Shown here piece after piece: positions 56,919-64,000 of a stretch of 64,000 nucleotides of DNA (its first letter is position 1; every line of letters starts with the position of its first letter). The stretch is taken from positions 310,001 through 374,000 of the forward strand of contig NZ_SOCR01000001.1 of NCBI RefSeq assembly GCF_004364335.1, given 5' to 3'. The translations under genes were made by a program, and so were the position numbers. The notes below the pieces were generated by a model. It searched no databases. It had not been told where the DNA came from and was given only the letters and a program-made list of their open reading frames with translations. This DNA is from Pseudomonas graminis. Its GTDB lineage: Bacteria; Pseudomonadota; Gammaproteobacteria; Pseudomonadales; Pseudomonadaceae.

Positions 56919-57798
56919 GTAGGACCGGCTTCAGCCGGGAATGGGAGCTGCGTACGCCGCAGATTCCCGGCGGTTGCCACGATCCATTGTAGGAGCGCGC
57001 TTGCCCGCGAAGACGTCAGTGCAGACGATAAATATGCGTCGGATGTACCGCCCATTCGCGGGCAAGCCACGCTCCAACGGGTTATGCGTTCACCGCGATT
57101 ACCCGGTTGGGCGAAGATCCATTGCGCTCACCGGGACTATCTGGTTGGGCGAAGATCCATTGCATTCACCGGGATCATCCGGTTGGGCGAAGATCCATTG
57201 CGTTCACCGGGATCATCCGGTTGGGCGAAGATCCATTGCGTTCACCGGGATCATCCGGTTGGGCGAAGATCCATTGCGTTCACCGAGATCATCCGGTCGG
57301 GCGAAGATCCATTGTAGGAGCGTGGCTTGCCCGCGAAGACGTCGGTACAGACGATAAAAATCCGTCGAATGTACCGCCCATTCGCGGGCAAGCCACGCTC
57401 CTACGGGTTATGCGTACGCCGCAGATTCCCGGCGGTTGCCACGATCCATTGTAGGAGCGCGCTTGCCCGCGAAGACGTCGGTACAGACGATAAATATGCG
57501 TCGGATGTACCGCCCATTCGCGGGCAAGCCACGCTCCTACAGGTCATGCGTTCACCGGGACTATCCGGTTGGGCGAAGATCCATTGCGTTCACCGCGATT
57601 ACCCGGTTGGGCGAAGATCCATTGCGTTCACCGCGATTACCCGGTTGGGCGAAGATCCATTGCGTTCACCGGGATCATCCGGTTGGGCGAAGATCCATTG
57701 TAGGAGCGTGGCTTGCCCGCGAAGACGTCGGTACAGACGATAAAAATCAGTCGGATGTACCGCCCGTTCGCGGGCAAGCGCGCTCCTACAGGTCATGC
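56919..57798. repeat. 38-40 bp tandem repeats interrupted by four REP doublets
   Basis: GTTGGGCGAAGATCCATTG starts at 57106, 57144, 57182, 57220, 57258 and 57296 (one variant), then 57568, 57606, 57644 and 57682, all 38 bases apart within each group. The other half of the unit is CGTTCACCGGGATCATCCG or a variant such as CGTACGCCGCAGATTCCCGG. Four REP doublets of 97-99 bases begin at 56990, 57314, 57452 and 57701, always right after ATCCATTG, and end before CGT(T/A)C. A single GGACCGGCTTCAGCCGGGAA element lies at about 56921-56940. No gene is supported in 56806-57865. Confidence 0.9.
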
Positions 57799-57865
57799 GT
57801 TTGCTGAACGACAGCGAGGGGGCAGAGCGCCACCCCACACCAACAGCCGCATCCATCTATCAGCG

Positions 57866-58453
57866 TTAATCCGCCGGAAACACCGGCTCACCCAGATTCA
57901 GCATCAGGCGGTTGGCCCAGGCGAAAATCGAGATCGCGTGGATCAAATCGAGCACCTGCCCATCGTCCAGGCCCTGCTCACGCAGCGCTTTGATGTGGCT
58001 GGCATCGATGGAGGCCGGGGCCAGCGTCAGGTCTATCGCAAAGCGCACGATGGCTTTTTCCCGTGCATTGGTGCCCGCCGTGGCAGGGTCGGCGAAGACC
58101 TCGCGGATCACGTCGTTGCGCTTGGCCAACTGCTCAAACCGCTGAGCATGCACCGAGGCGCAGTACACGCAGCGGTTGACGCACGAAACCACGGTGCTCG
58201 CCAGTTCACGCTCGGCTCGGGACAGCCCGCCGGGTGCGTACATGATGGCGTTGAAGGCCTGGGAACGCTGGCGAAGAATGTCCGGGTGATGGGCCAGGGT
58301 CAGGTAATAGTCCGAGGTCTTCGCCTGGGGATGGCTCTCTTCGAGCACCGCGATCTGCTCGGGGGTGGCGCTGTTCAGATCAACCGTCGGCAGCCAGGCC
58401 TTCCAGCCCAGTACCTCGTTGGTGAATCCATTGTCGCGAATCGGCTCGCTCAT
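57866..58453 (-). CDS. Peroxidase-related AhpD-fold protein
   Basis: 195 residues from the ATG at 58453, which overlaps the previous gene's stop by one base (a GTG one codon earlier is possible). CMD/AhpD fold with the redox motif: VSCVNRCVYCASVHAQRF, with the CxxC pair and the following His. This is the pattern of the AhpD-like peroxidase-related proteins that accompany a CMD-domain partner and a peptide-type ABC transporter. It reduces peroxides or handles an oxidised small molecule. Last gene of the operon entering from the right. Confidence 0.88.
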   Translation of the reverse strand: MSEPIRDNGFTNEVLGWKAWLPTVDLNSATPEQIAVLEESHPQAKTSDYYLTLAHHPDILRQRSQAFNAIMYAPGGLSRAERELASTVVSCVNRCVYCASVHAQRFEQLAKRNDVIREVFADPATAGTNAREKAIVRFAIDLTLAPASIDASHIKALREQGLDDGQVLDLIHAISIFAWANRLMLNLGEPVFPAD

Positions 58454-58998
58454 CACGCTTCTCCAGCAGAAAGCAGTGCACCCAGCCCTGCGGCCAGACG
58501 CACTTGATAGGACATGAACGCAACCAGCTGCGCCAGCACGACGATTTCCTCAGTGCCCAGCCCGACATTATGCAGCGCCTGCACCGCCGCCTGATCGCCA
58601 TGCACTGGCGACTCGATCAATGTGCGGGTGAATTCCAGAATGCCGCGCAATCGAGGGTCGCTCAGTTCATCCAGCGAACCGGAGTCAACGCTCGCCACGC
58701 TCAACGCGTCCACACCCTGCGCGTGCAACTGCGCCAGATAGTGCGCCGCCAGCCTCGGGTGCGGGGTCAAATGGGCGGCGTAATAAGCCACCCACAGGCG
58801 TTCGGTCAGCGACAGATTGCCCGGAAGTTCGGGGGCAAAAAACAAATCCTGACTGCCTTGGGTGGCGGAGGCGACCTTGTCGCGGGCATGGCGAACGGTG
58901 TGAAGCGTCGAGCCCGGCTGAATACCGAGCAGACCATCAAGCACATCGGGCTCAGTGCCCGGCACAGTGTCCAGCGGGTGAGAGGCGTTCAATGACAT
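58453..58998 (-). CDS. CMD-domain protein (carboxymuconolactone-decarboxylase fold)
   Basis: 181 residues from the ATG at 58998 (AGGAAA before it). AhpD/CMD helical fold without CxxC: LTERLWVAYYAAHLTPHPRL, AAHYLAQLHAQG, LGTEEIVVLAQLVAFMSYQV. It lacks the redox cysteines of its coupled neighbour, so it may be a structural or substrate-binding partner. Proteins of this pair are repeatedly found with ABC importers and flavin monooxygenases (the TIGR04028-04030 group, as I recall). Confidence 0.82.
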   Translation of the reverse strand: MSLNASHPLDTVPGTEPDVLDGLLGIQPGSTLHTVRHARDKVASATQGSQDLFFAPELPGNLSLTERLWVAYYAAHLTPHPRLAAHYLAQLHAQGVDALSVASVDSGSLDELSDPRLRGILEFTRTLIESPVHGDQAAVQALHNVGLGTEEIVVLAQLVAFMSYQVRLAAGLGALLSAGEA

Positions 58999-59067
58999 GA
59001 CGTTTCCTGACAGTAAATGGGACGTCGTCCCCGCCGCGCACCTGTGTCGCAGCAGGGACATGCAGAA

Positions 59068-60633
59068 TCAAGGTTGCTCGGTGACCATGGTCGCGGCGGT
59101 GCGGTCGCTCACCAGCGGCTCGACCTTCAGGCCCTTACGCGCCGCCCAGATGTTCTGGTAGTGGAACAGCGGGATGATGCCGACGTCATCGCTGACCACC
59201 TTCACCGAGTCCTCCAGAATCTGCCGGCGCCTGGCTTCGTCGAACTCGGCGGTTGAATCGACCAGGGCCTTGTCCACCAGCGGGTTGCTGTAATGCCCCC
59301 AGTTCGAGGCGCCCTGCCCCTTGGCGCTGTCGACGGTGGTAAGAATGTTGGTCAGCGCGTACGCCGCTTCGCCGGTGCCGTTGCCCCAGGCGATGACACT
59401 GATCGCCAGTTCATTCTTGTTGGCCTTGCCGGCATACACCGCCCACGGCAGCACTTCGAGCTGCACCTTGACGCCGATCCGCGACCAGAACTGCGCCACG
59501 GCCTGCATCGCTTCCGGCGCTTGCGGGTAGCGGTCGCCCGGCACGTGCACGGTCAACTGGAAGCCCTCGGGAAAGCCCGCCTGAGCCAGCAGTTCTTTGG
59601 CCTGCTTGACGTCGTAGGGAATGTTTTTCACCTGCGGGTTGTAGCCGAACGTATTGGCAGGCATCCACTGATTGGCCTCGGTCACGGTGCCTTGCATGAT
59701 GCGTTCGTCGATGGCCTGGCGGTTGATCGCCAGGGACAGCGCTTTGCGCACGCGCACGTCACGCAGCGGGTTCTCCGCCAGCGGCTTGCCGGCGTTGTCG
59801 CGGATGAACTCGTTGGGCCCTTCGCGGAAACTCGGTTGAATGATCAGCGCACGCAGGCCCTGATAGGCAAACACGTTGACGCTCGGGGTCTTGCGCAACC
59901 GCTCCACGTCCGTCGGCGAAACCTTGTCGATCACGTCGACATCGCCCGCCAGCAGCGCGGCGGTGCGGTTGGCGGCGTTGGCGATAAAGCGGAAATCGAC
60001 CTTGTCCCAGGTCGGCTTGCCGCCCCAGTAACTGTCGTTGCGCGCGAAGATCGTGCGGTCACCCGGCACGTAGGAGACGAAGCGATACGGCCCGGTGCCG
60101 ATCATCGCCTTGCCTGCGTTGTAATCGGCACTGCTGGCGTTCGCCCCGGCGTGGCGGCTGACGATGTAGATCGAATCGACGTCGGGCAGCAGATTGGCGT
60201 TCGGCGTGCGGGTCTTGATGATCAGCGTGTGGGCGTCCTTCGCGCTGACCGACTCGACCGTGCGCATGGCGCCGGCGTACGACGCCACACTGCCGGGCAC
60301 GTTGCGCGCGCGCTCGAAGGAGAACACGAAATCATCAGCGGTCAGCGGCGTGCCGTCCTGCCATTTGACGTCATCGCGCAGGTCGAACTGCCAGGTGGTC
60401 GGGTCCACGACTTTCCAGCTCTTGGCCAGGCCCGGCAGGGTCTTGTCATCGTGGCGGTTGACCAGGGATTCGAAGGCGTGCAGCGCCACCGAGCGGTCGC
60501 CGGCATAGTTGTTCAGTTGCGGGTCCAGGGACGAGACCGGGTCGGCGTAACCGATCCGCAGATCCTGAGCCGAGACACCGCCGGCGGCCAGCAGCAGTGC
60601 CGTGGCGATCAGTGAGCGAACACGTGGTTGCAT
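59068..60633 (-). CDS. Peptide-type ABC transporter substrate-binding protein
   Basis: 521 residues, SBP_bac_5 family. Signal peptide MQPRVRSLIATALLLAAGGV-SA, then QDLRIGYADPVSSLDPQLNN, SFERARNVPG and, late in the sequence, LLAQAGFPEGFQLTVHVPGD. AAGGA before the ATG at 60633. It binds its ligand in the periplasm for the importer encoded upstream. Small oligopeptides are the textbook ligand, but the CMD/AhpD partners suggest a modified small molecule. Confidence 0.9.
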   Translation of the reverse strand: MQPRVRSLIATALLLAAGGVSAQDLRIGYADPVSSLDPQLNNYAGDRSVALHAFESLVNRHDDKTLPGLAKSWKVVDPTTWQFDLRDDVKWQDGTPLTADDFVFSFERARNVPGSVASYAGAMRTVESVSAKDAHTLIIKTRTPNANLLPDVDSIYIVSRHAGANASSADYNAGKAMIGTGPYRFVSYVPGDRTIFARNDSYWGGKPTWDKVDFRFIANAANRTAALLAGDVDVIDKVSPTDVERLRKTPSVNVFAYQGLRALIIQPSFREGPNEFIRDNAGKPLAENPLRDVRVRKALSLAINRQAIDERIMQGTVTEANQWMPANTFGYNPQVKNIPYDVKQAKELLAQAGFPEGFQLTVHVPGDRYPQAPEAMQAVAQFWSRIGVKVQLEVLPWAVYAGKANKNELAISVIAWGNGTGEAAYALTNILTTVDSAKGQGASNWGHYSNPLVDKALVDSTAEFDEARRRQILEDSVKVVSDDVGIIPLFHYQNIWAARKGLKVEPLVSDRTAATMVTEQP

Positions 60634-60688
60634 GGGAGATTCCTTGTACGCAATGGCTAGGATTCAGGACGCGCTTCGACGGGCGCGT

Positions 60689-61699
60689 TCAGGACAGATC
60701 GTTGAGGTGACACGCACTCAGGTGGTTCGGCGAAACCTCCCTCAGGGCCGGAACTTCCTCGCGGCAGCGCGCCGTGGCATGCGGGCAGCGAGGGTGGAAA
60801 TGACACCCGGCGGGCGGGTTCAGCGGGCTGGGGATTTCCCCTTGAATCGCGTCATAACGGGTACTGCGCACATCGAAACGCGGGATCTGCGCCAACAGCG
60901 CCTGGGTGTAAGGATGATTGGCGCGGGCGAACAGGTCATCGACCGAGGCGCTTTCCACCACCCGGCCGAGGTACATGACCACCACGCGATCGCACAGGTG
61001 CTCGACCACGCCCAGGTCATGGCTGATGAACAGATAGGTCAGCCCCAGTTCGTCGCGCAGGTCCATGAACAGATTGAGGATCTGCGCCTGAATCGACACG
61101 TCCAGCGCCGCCACGGACTCGTCGCAGACCAACAGTTCAGGCTGCACCGCCAGCGCCCGGGCGATGCCGATGCGCTGGCGCTGGCCGCCGCTGAACTGGT
61201 GCGGATAGCGCTGGCGCAGTTGCGGGCTGAGCCCGGCCCGCTGCAGTTGCGCGCTGACGTAATCGTCGAAGCCATGTTTGTCGGTCAAGCCGTGCAACAG
61301 CGCGCCCTCGCCGACGATGCGGTCCACCCGCAGGCGCGGGTTCAGGCTCGACGACGGGTCCTGGAAGATCATCTGCACTTTCAGGCGCATGGCGTGGCGC
61401 TCTTCCGGGGTCAGGCTGTCCCGCGGCTGGCCGTCCACCAGCGCGGTGCCCGACGACACCGGCAACAGGCCCGCGACCATCCGCCCGAGGGTCGACTTGC
61501 CGCAGCCGGACTCGCCGACCAGCCCCACCACTTCGCCGCGCTGAATGCGCAAGTCCACCTTGTCGACGGCGTGGGTGACCGGCCGTGGACGGGTCACGTG
61601 CAGGCGTTGCAGCAGCCTCTGGACCGAACTGTCTGCGGCTTTGCCGAAGGTCTTGCTGACCTGGCGCAGCTCGATGAGCGGGGTTGATTCACTGCGCAT
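60689..61699 (-). CDS. ABC importer ATPase, DppF-like
   Basis: 336 residues from the ATG at 61699 (GGAG upstream; an upstream frame extension to 61804 lies in the previous gene). Walker A GESGCGKSTL, signature FSGGQRQRIGIARALAV, Walker B LLVCDESVAALD, then the oligopeptide/dipeptide C-terminal region (INPPAGCHFHPRCP). Overlaps the other ATPase gene by 11 bases. Confidence 0.92.
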   Translation of the reverse strand: MRSESTPLIELRQVSKTFGKAADSSVQRLLQRLHVTRPRPVTHAVDKVDLRIQRGEVVGLVGESGCGKSTLGRMVAGLLPVSSGTALVDGQPRDSLTPEERHAMRLKVQMIFQDPSSSLNPRLRVDRIVGEGALLHGLTDKHGFDDYVSAQLQRAGLSPQLRQRYPHQFSGGQRQRIGIARALAVQPELLVCDESVAALDVSIQAQILNLFMDLRDELGLTYLFISHDLGVVEHLCDRVVVMYLGRVVESASVDDLFARANHPYTQALLAQIPRFDVRSTRYDAIQGEIPSPLNPPAGCHFHPRCPHATARCREEVPALREVSPNHLSACHLNDLS

Positions 61700-62714
61700 C
61701 GGCGGCTCCAGGATGAAAACAACGGACGGTCTGGCCCGGCGCGATTTCGCGCTCGGGCGGTTCTTGAGCGCAGACCGACGTGGCGCGCGAGCAGCGCGCG
61801 GCAAACGCGCAACCGGTCGGCATCGACAGCAGGTCCGGCGCCATGCCGGGAATCTGCCGCAGGCGCTGGCCGCGTTTGTTGCGGCTCGGCAGGCTGTCGA
61901 TCAGGCCTTGGGTGTAAGGGTGTTGCGGACGGTCCAGCACATCGGCCACCGAGCCCTGCTCGACAATGCGCCCGGCGTACATCACCGCCACGTCATCGGC
62001 CAGGCCGGCGACCACCGACAGGTCATGGGTGATCCAGATCAGCGAGGTGCCCTGCTCGCGCACCAGCTTCTGCACCTCGCTGAGGATCTGCGCCTGAATG
62101 GTCACATCCAGCGCCGTGGTCGGCTCGTCGGCGATGATCAAGTCCGGGGCATGCAGCAACGCAATGGCAATCGCCACTCGCTGGCGCATGCCGCCGGACA
62201 GTTGGTGCGGGTAGGCACGCAGGCGTTCTTCCGGGCTGGGAATGCCCATCAGCGCCAGGGTTCGACCGGCATGGGCGCGGGCTTCGCGTTTGCTGACGGT
62301 ACGATGGGCACGGACGGCCTCGATCATTTGCGTGTCAACCCGCAGCACCGGGTTCAGGGTCATCATCGGGTCCTGAAAAATCATGGCGATGCGGTTGCCC
62401 TGCAGTTCCCGCAAGCCGGCTGCGCTGAGCTGCGTCAGGTCACGCCCCTTGAAGAGCACCTGACCGCCGCTGATCCGGCCAGGCGCATCAACCAGGCCGA
62501 GGATGGAAAAGCCAGTGACCGACTTGCCCGAACCGGACTCCCCCACCAGACCGAGAATACGGCCGGGCGCGACCCGCAATGACACGTCGCGCACCGCCGG
62601 CAACACGCCCGCGCGGGTGTAGAACGAGGTGCACAGATTGCGCACCTCCAGCGTTGGCGTTTGCGTTGGCGCTTGTGTGGACATGGCAGCCGCATTGCGT
62701 TCGGGCAGGCTCAT
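61689..62714 (-). CDS. ABC importer ATPase, DppD-like
   Basis: 341 residues. Walker [12 protein letters not shown], signature [17 protein letters not shown], Walker [13 protein letters not shown], and the oligo/dipeptide C-terminal region with [17 protein letters not shown]. It forms a heterodimer with the DppF-like protein beneath the two permeases. Overlaps the permease gene by four bases. Confidence 0.92.
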   Translation of the reverse strand: MSLPERNAAAMSTQAPTQTPTLEVRNLCTSFYTRAGVLPAVRDVSLRVAPGRILGLVGESGSGKSVTGFSILGLVDAPGRISGGQVLFKGRDLTQLSAAGLRELQGNRIAMIFQDPMMTLNPVLRVDTQMIEAVRAHRTVSKREARAHAGRTLALMGIPSPEERLRAYPHQLSGGMRQRVAIAIALLHAPDLIIADEPTTALDVTIQAQILSEVQKLVREQGTSLIWITHDLSVVAGLADDVAVMYAGRIVEQGSVADVLDRPQHPYTQGLIDSLPSRNKRGQRLRQIPGMAPDLLSMPTGCAFAARCSRATSVCAQEPPEREIAPGQTVRCFHPGAADAQ

Positions 62715-63631
62715 CGCAGCAACCTCGGGTTGAGGACATCGCGCAGACGGTCGCCCACTAGATTGATCGCGACGATGGTGATCAACAGTGCCAGGCCGGG
62801 AAACAGGCTGATCCAGTACTCGTTGCTGAGCATGTATTGAAAGCCGTTGGCGATCAGCAGCCCCAATGACGGCTCAGTGACCGGCACGCCCAGGCCGAGA
62901 AACGACAGGGTCGCTTCCAGCGTGATCGCCCGGGCAATCTGCAGCGCGCCGATGACAATCAACGGCGGCAGGCAGTTGGGCAGAATGTGGCCGACGACAA
63001 TGCGCCACGGTCCGATGCCCTGGCCGCGTGCGGCATCCACGTATTCGCGGCGGCTTTCGGTCAGGGCCTGGCCCCGCGCGGTGCGAGCGTAGTACGCCCA
63101 TTCCAGCAAAATCAGTGTGAGCATGACGTTGCCTACGCCTTTGCCCAGCCACGCCAGAATCATCAGCGCCATGAGAATCACCGGGAACGACAGCAGCAGG
63201 TCCACCAGCCGCATCAGCAAGGCGTCCAGCCAGCCGCCGACGTAGGCCGAGACCAGCCCGACCAGGGTGCCGATGACTGCCGCGATCAGCGCCGAGCCGA
63301 TGCCGACCCACAGGCTGATGCGCAGCCCGTACAGGATCGCCGACACCAGATCGCGGCCCTGCCCATCGGTGCCCAGCCAATAGGTGTAACCGCTGTCCAT
63401 GTTGGCGCTGCCCGGTGCGAGCCGCGCATCCAGCACGTTCAGTTGCATGAGGTCGTAGGGGTTTTGCACCACGATCCACGGTGCCAGCACCGCCACCAGC
63501 ATGATCAGCACAAGCACCAGCAAGCCGACGACAGCGGTGGGCGAACTGATGAATTCGAGAACGACGCGGCGCCAGGGTGATTGCGCCTGCAGGCCAACGT
63601 GGGACGGGACCGGTTTGGAAGCGGCGTTCAT
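62711..63631 (-). CDS. ABC importer permease, DppC-like
   Basis: 306 residues, about six membrane segments. Cytoplasmic start, TM1 about 30-50, then the periplasmic stretch with GTDGQGRDLVSAILYGLRIS, and the EAA-type loop (ESRREYVDAARGQGIGPWRI) near residue 190. Four-base overlap with both neighbours. Confidence 0.92.
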   Translation of the reverse strand: MNAASKPVPSHVGLQAQSPWRRVVLEFISSPTAVVGLLVLVLIMLVAVLAPWIVVQNPYDLMQLNVLDARLAPGSANMDSGYTYWLGTDGQGRDLVSAILYGLRISLWVGIGSALIAAVIGTLVGLVSAYVGGWLDALLMRLVDLLLSFPVILMALMILAWLGKGVGNVMLTLILLEWAYYARTARGQALTESRREYVDAARGQGIGPWRIVVGHILPNCLPPLIVIGALQIARAITLEATLSFLGLGVPVTEPSLGLLIANGFQYMLSNEYWISLFPGLALLITIVAINLVGDRLRDVLNPRLLR

Positions 63632-64000
63632 CGCGAGCCCTCCACACGAACCCGGGGATCGAGCAGGTAATACAGGCCATCGACGATCAGGTTAAGCACC
63701 ACGAAAATCACCACCACGACCATCAGATAAGCCACCACCACCGGGCGATCCAGCATGTTGATGCTGTCCAGAATCAACTTGCCGGCGCCGGGCCAGGAGA
63801 AAATGCTTTCGGTGACCACCGCGTACGCGATGGTCGAACCCAGCTCCATCGCCAGGACCGTCACCACCGGAATCATGGTGTTGCGCATGACGTGCATGCA
63901 CATCACCCGCATCGGCGAAAGCCCTTTGGCCCGGGCGAACTTGACGAACTCCTGGGGCAGCACTTCGCGCACACCGGCGCGAGTCAGGCGCAGCACCAGC
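63628..64000 (-). CDS. ABC importer permease, DppB-like (cut by the window edge)
   Basis: Only the last 124 codons lie in the window. The frame is open to base 64000: LTRAGVREVLPQEFVKFARA with the EAA loop AKGLSPMRVMCMHVMRNTMI, then membrane segments AMELGSTIAYAVVTESIFSW and VVAYLMVVVVIFVVLNLIVD. First transported gene of this operon visible; the rest and any further partner genes are to the right. Confidence 0.88.
   Translation of the reverse strand, partial: LVLRLTRAGVREVLPQEFVKFARAKGLSPMRVMCMHVMRNTMIPVVTVLAMELGSTIAYAVVTESIFSWPGAGKLILDSINMLDRPVVVAYLMVVVVIFVVLNLIVDGLYYLLDPRVRVEGSR

Noticed and set aside
57106..57700. CRISPR-like array
   Set aside because: The 38-base units are directly adjacent with no variable spacers, and no cas gene is nearby; these are tandem repeats joined to REP doublets.

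Overview
The window is chromosomal DNA of a gamma-proteobacterial Pseudomonas, most likely a soil- or plant-associated member of the fluorescens/syringae side of the genus. The evidence is the G+C-rich coding style, many REP palindromes of two types (TAGGAGCGCGCTTGCCCG and GGACCGGCTTTAGCCGGGAA), a xenA-type xenobiotic reductase, a muxABC-opmB efflux operon, a FliA-type chemoreceptor promoter and a PsmE-like alginate epimerase/O-acetylhydrolase. No rRNA, tRNA, phage or insertion-sequence gene was recognised.

Layout. 0-9 kb: small regulators and exporters (RcnB-like protein, two GNAT enzymes, two MFS exporters, a MerR unit, a TetR unit, a LysE exporter beside the wreck of a LysR gene, and a DUF305 copper-type protein behind a CueR-like box). 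9-14 kb: a soluble three-PAS hybrid histidine kinase and an ExuT-like transporter. 13.8-19.1 kb: one 1759-codon gene joining a transglutaminase-like fold, DUF4011, an SF1 helicase and a PD-(D/E)XK-type nuclease, a candidate anti-phage protein. 19.3-28.4 kb: a minus-strand operon (amidase, imidase, MFS, two SDRs, a small CxxC protein, a CobW GTPase, an unusual solute-binding protein) with a divergent GntR regulator. The imidase closely matches the PgdA/cyclic imide hydrolase family, so the operon is read as cyclic-imide use: import, ring opening, half-amide hydrolysis, with CobW possibly supplying metal.

28.4-29.7 kb: five 213-bp tandem repeats built around REP doublets. 29.7-38.7 kb: the RND efflux operon muxA-muxB-muxC-opmB. 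39-50.7 kb: two diguanylate cyclases, two chemoreceptors (one carrying the amino-acid-binding dCache signature), a membrane protein, a divergent ArsR/xenA pair, a LysR regulator and a VOC protein, with a 286-bp REP duplication between. 51.2-56.8 kb: a secreted 1871-residue alginate C-5 epimerase with an internal SGNH esterase. 56.9-57.8 kb: a 38-40 bp tandem repeat interrupted four times at the same position by REP doublets. 57.9-64 kb: a peptide-type ABC transporter operon with two AhpD/CMD-fold proteins, running off the right edge.

The strongest leads are the imide operon with its regulator that has two DNA-binding domains, the DUF4011 helicase-nuclease, the epimerase/esterase, and the REP-doublet arrays. 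All functions are from reading the sequence; no database search was run.
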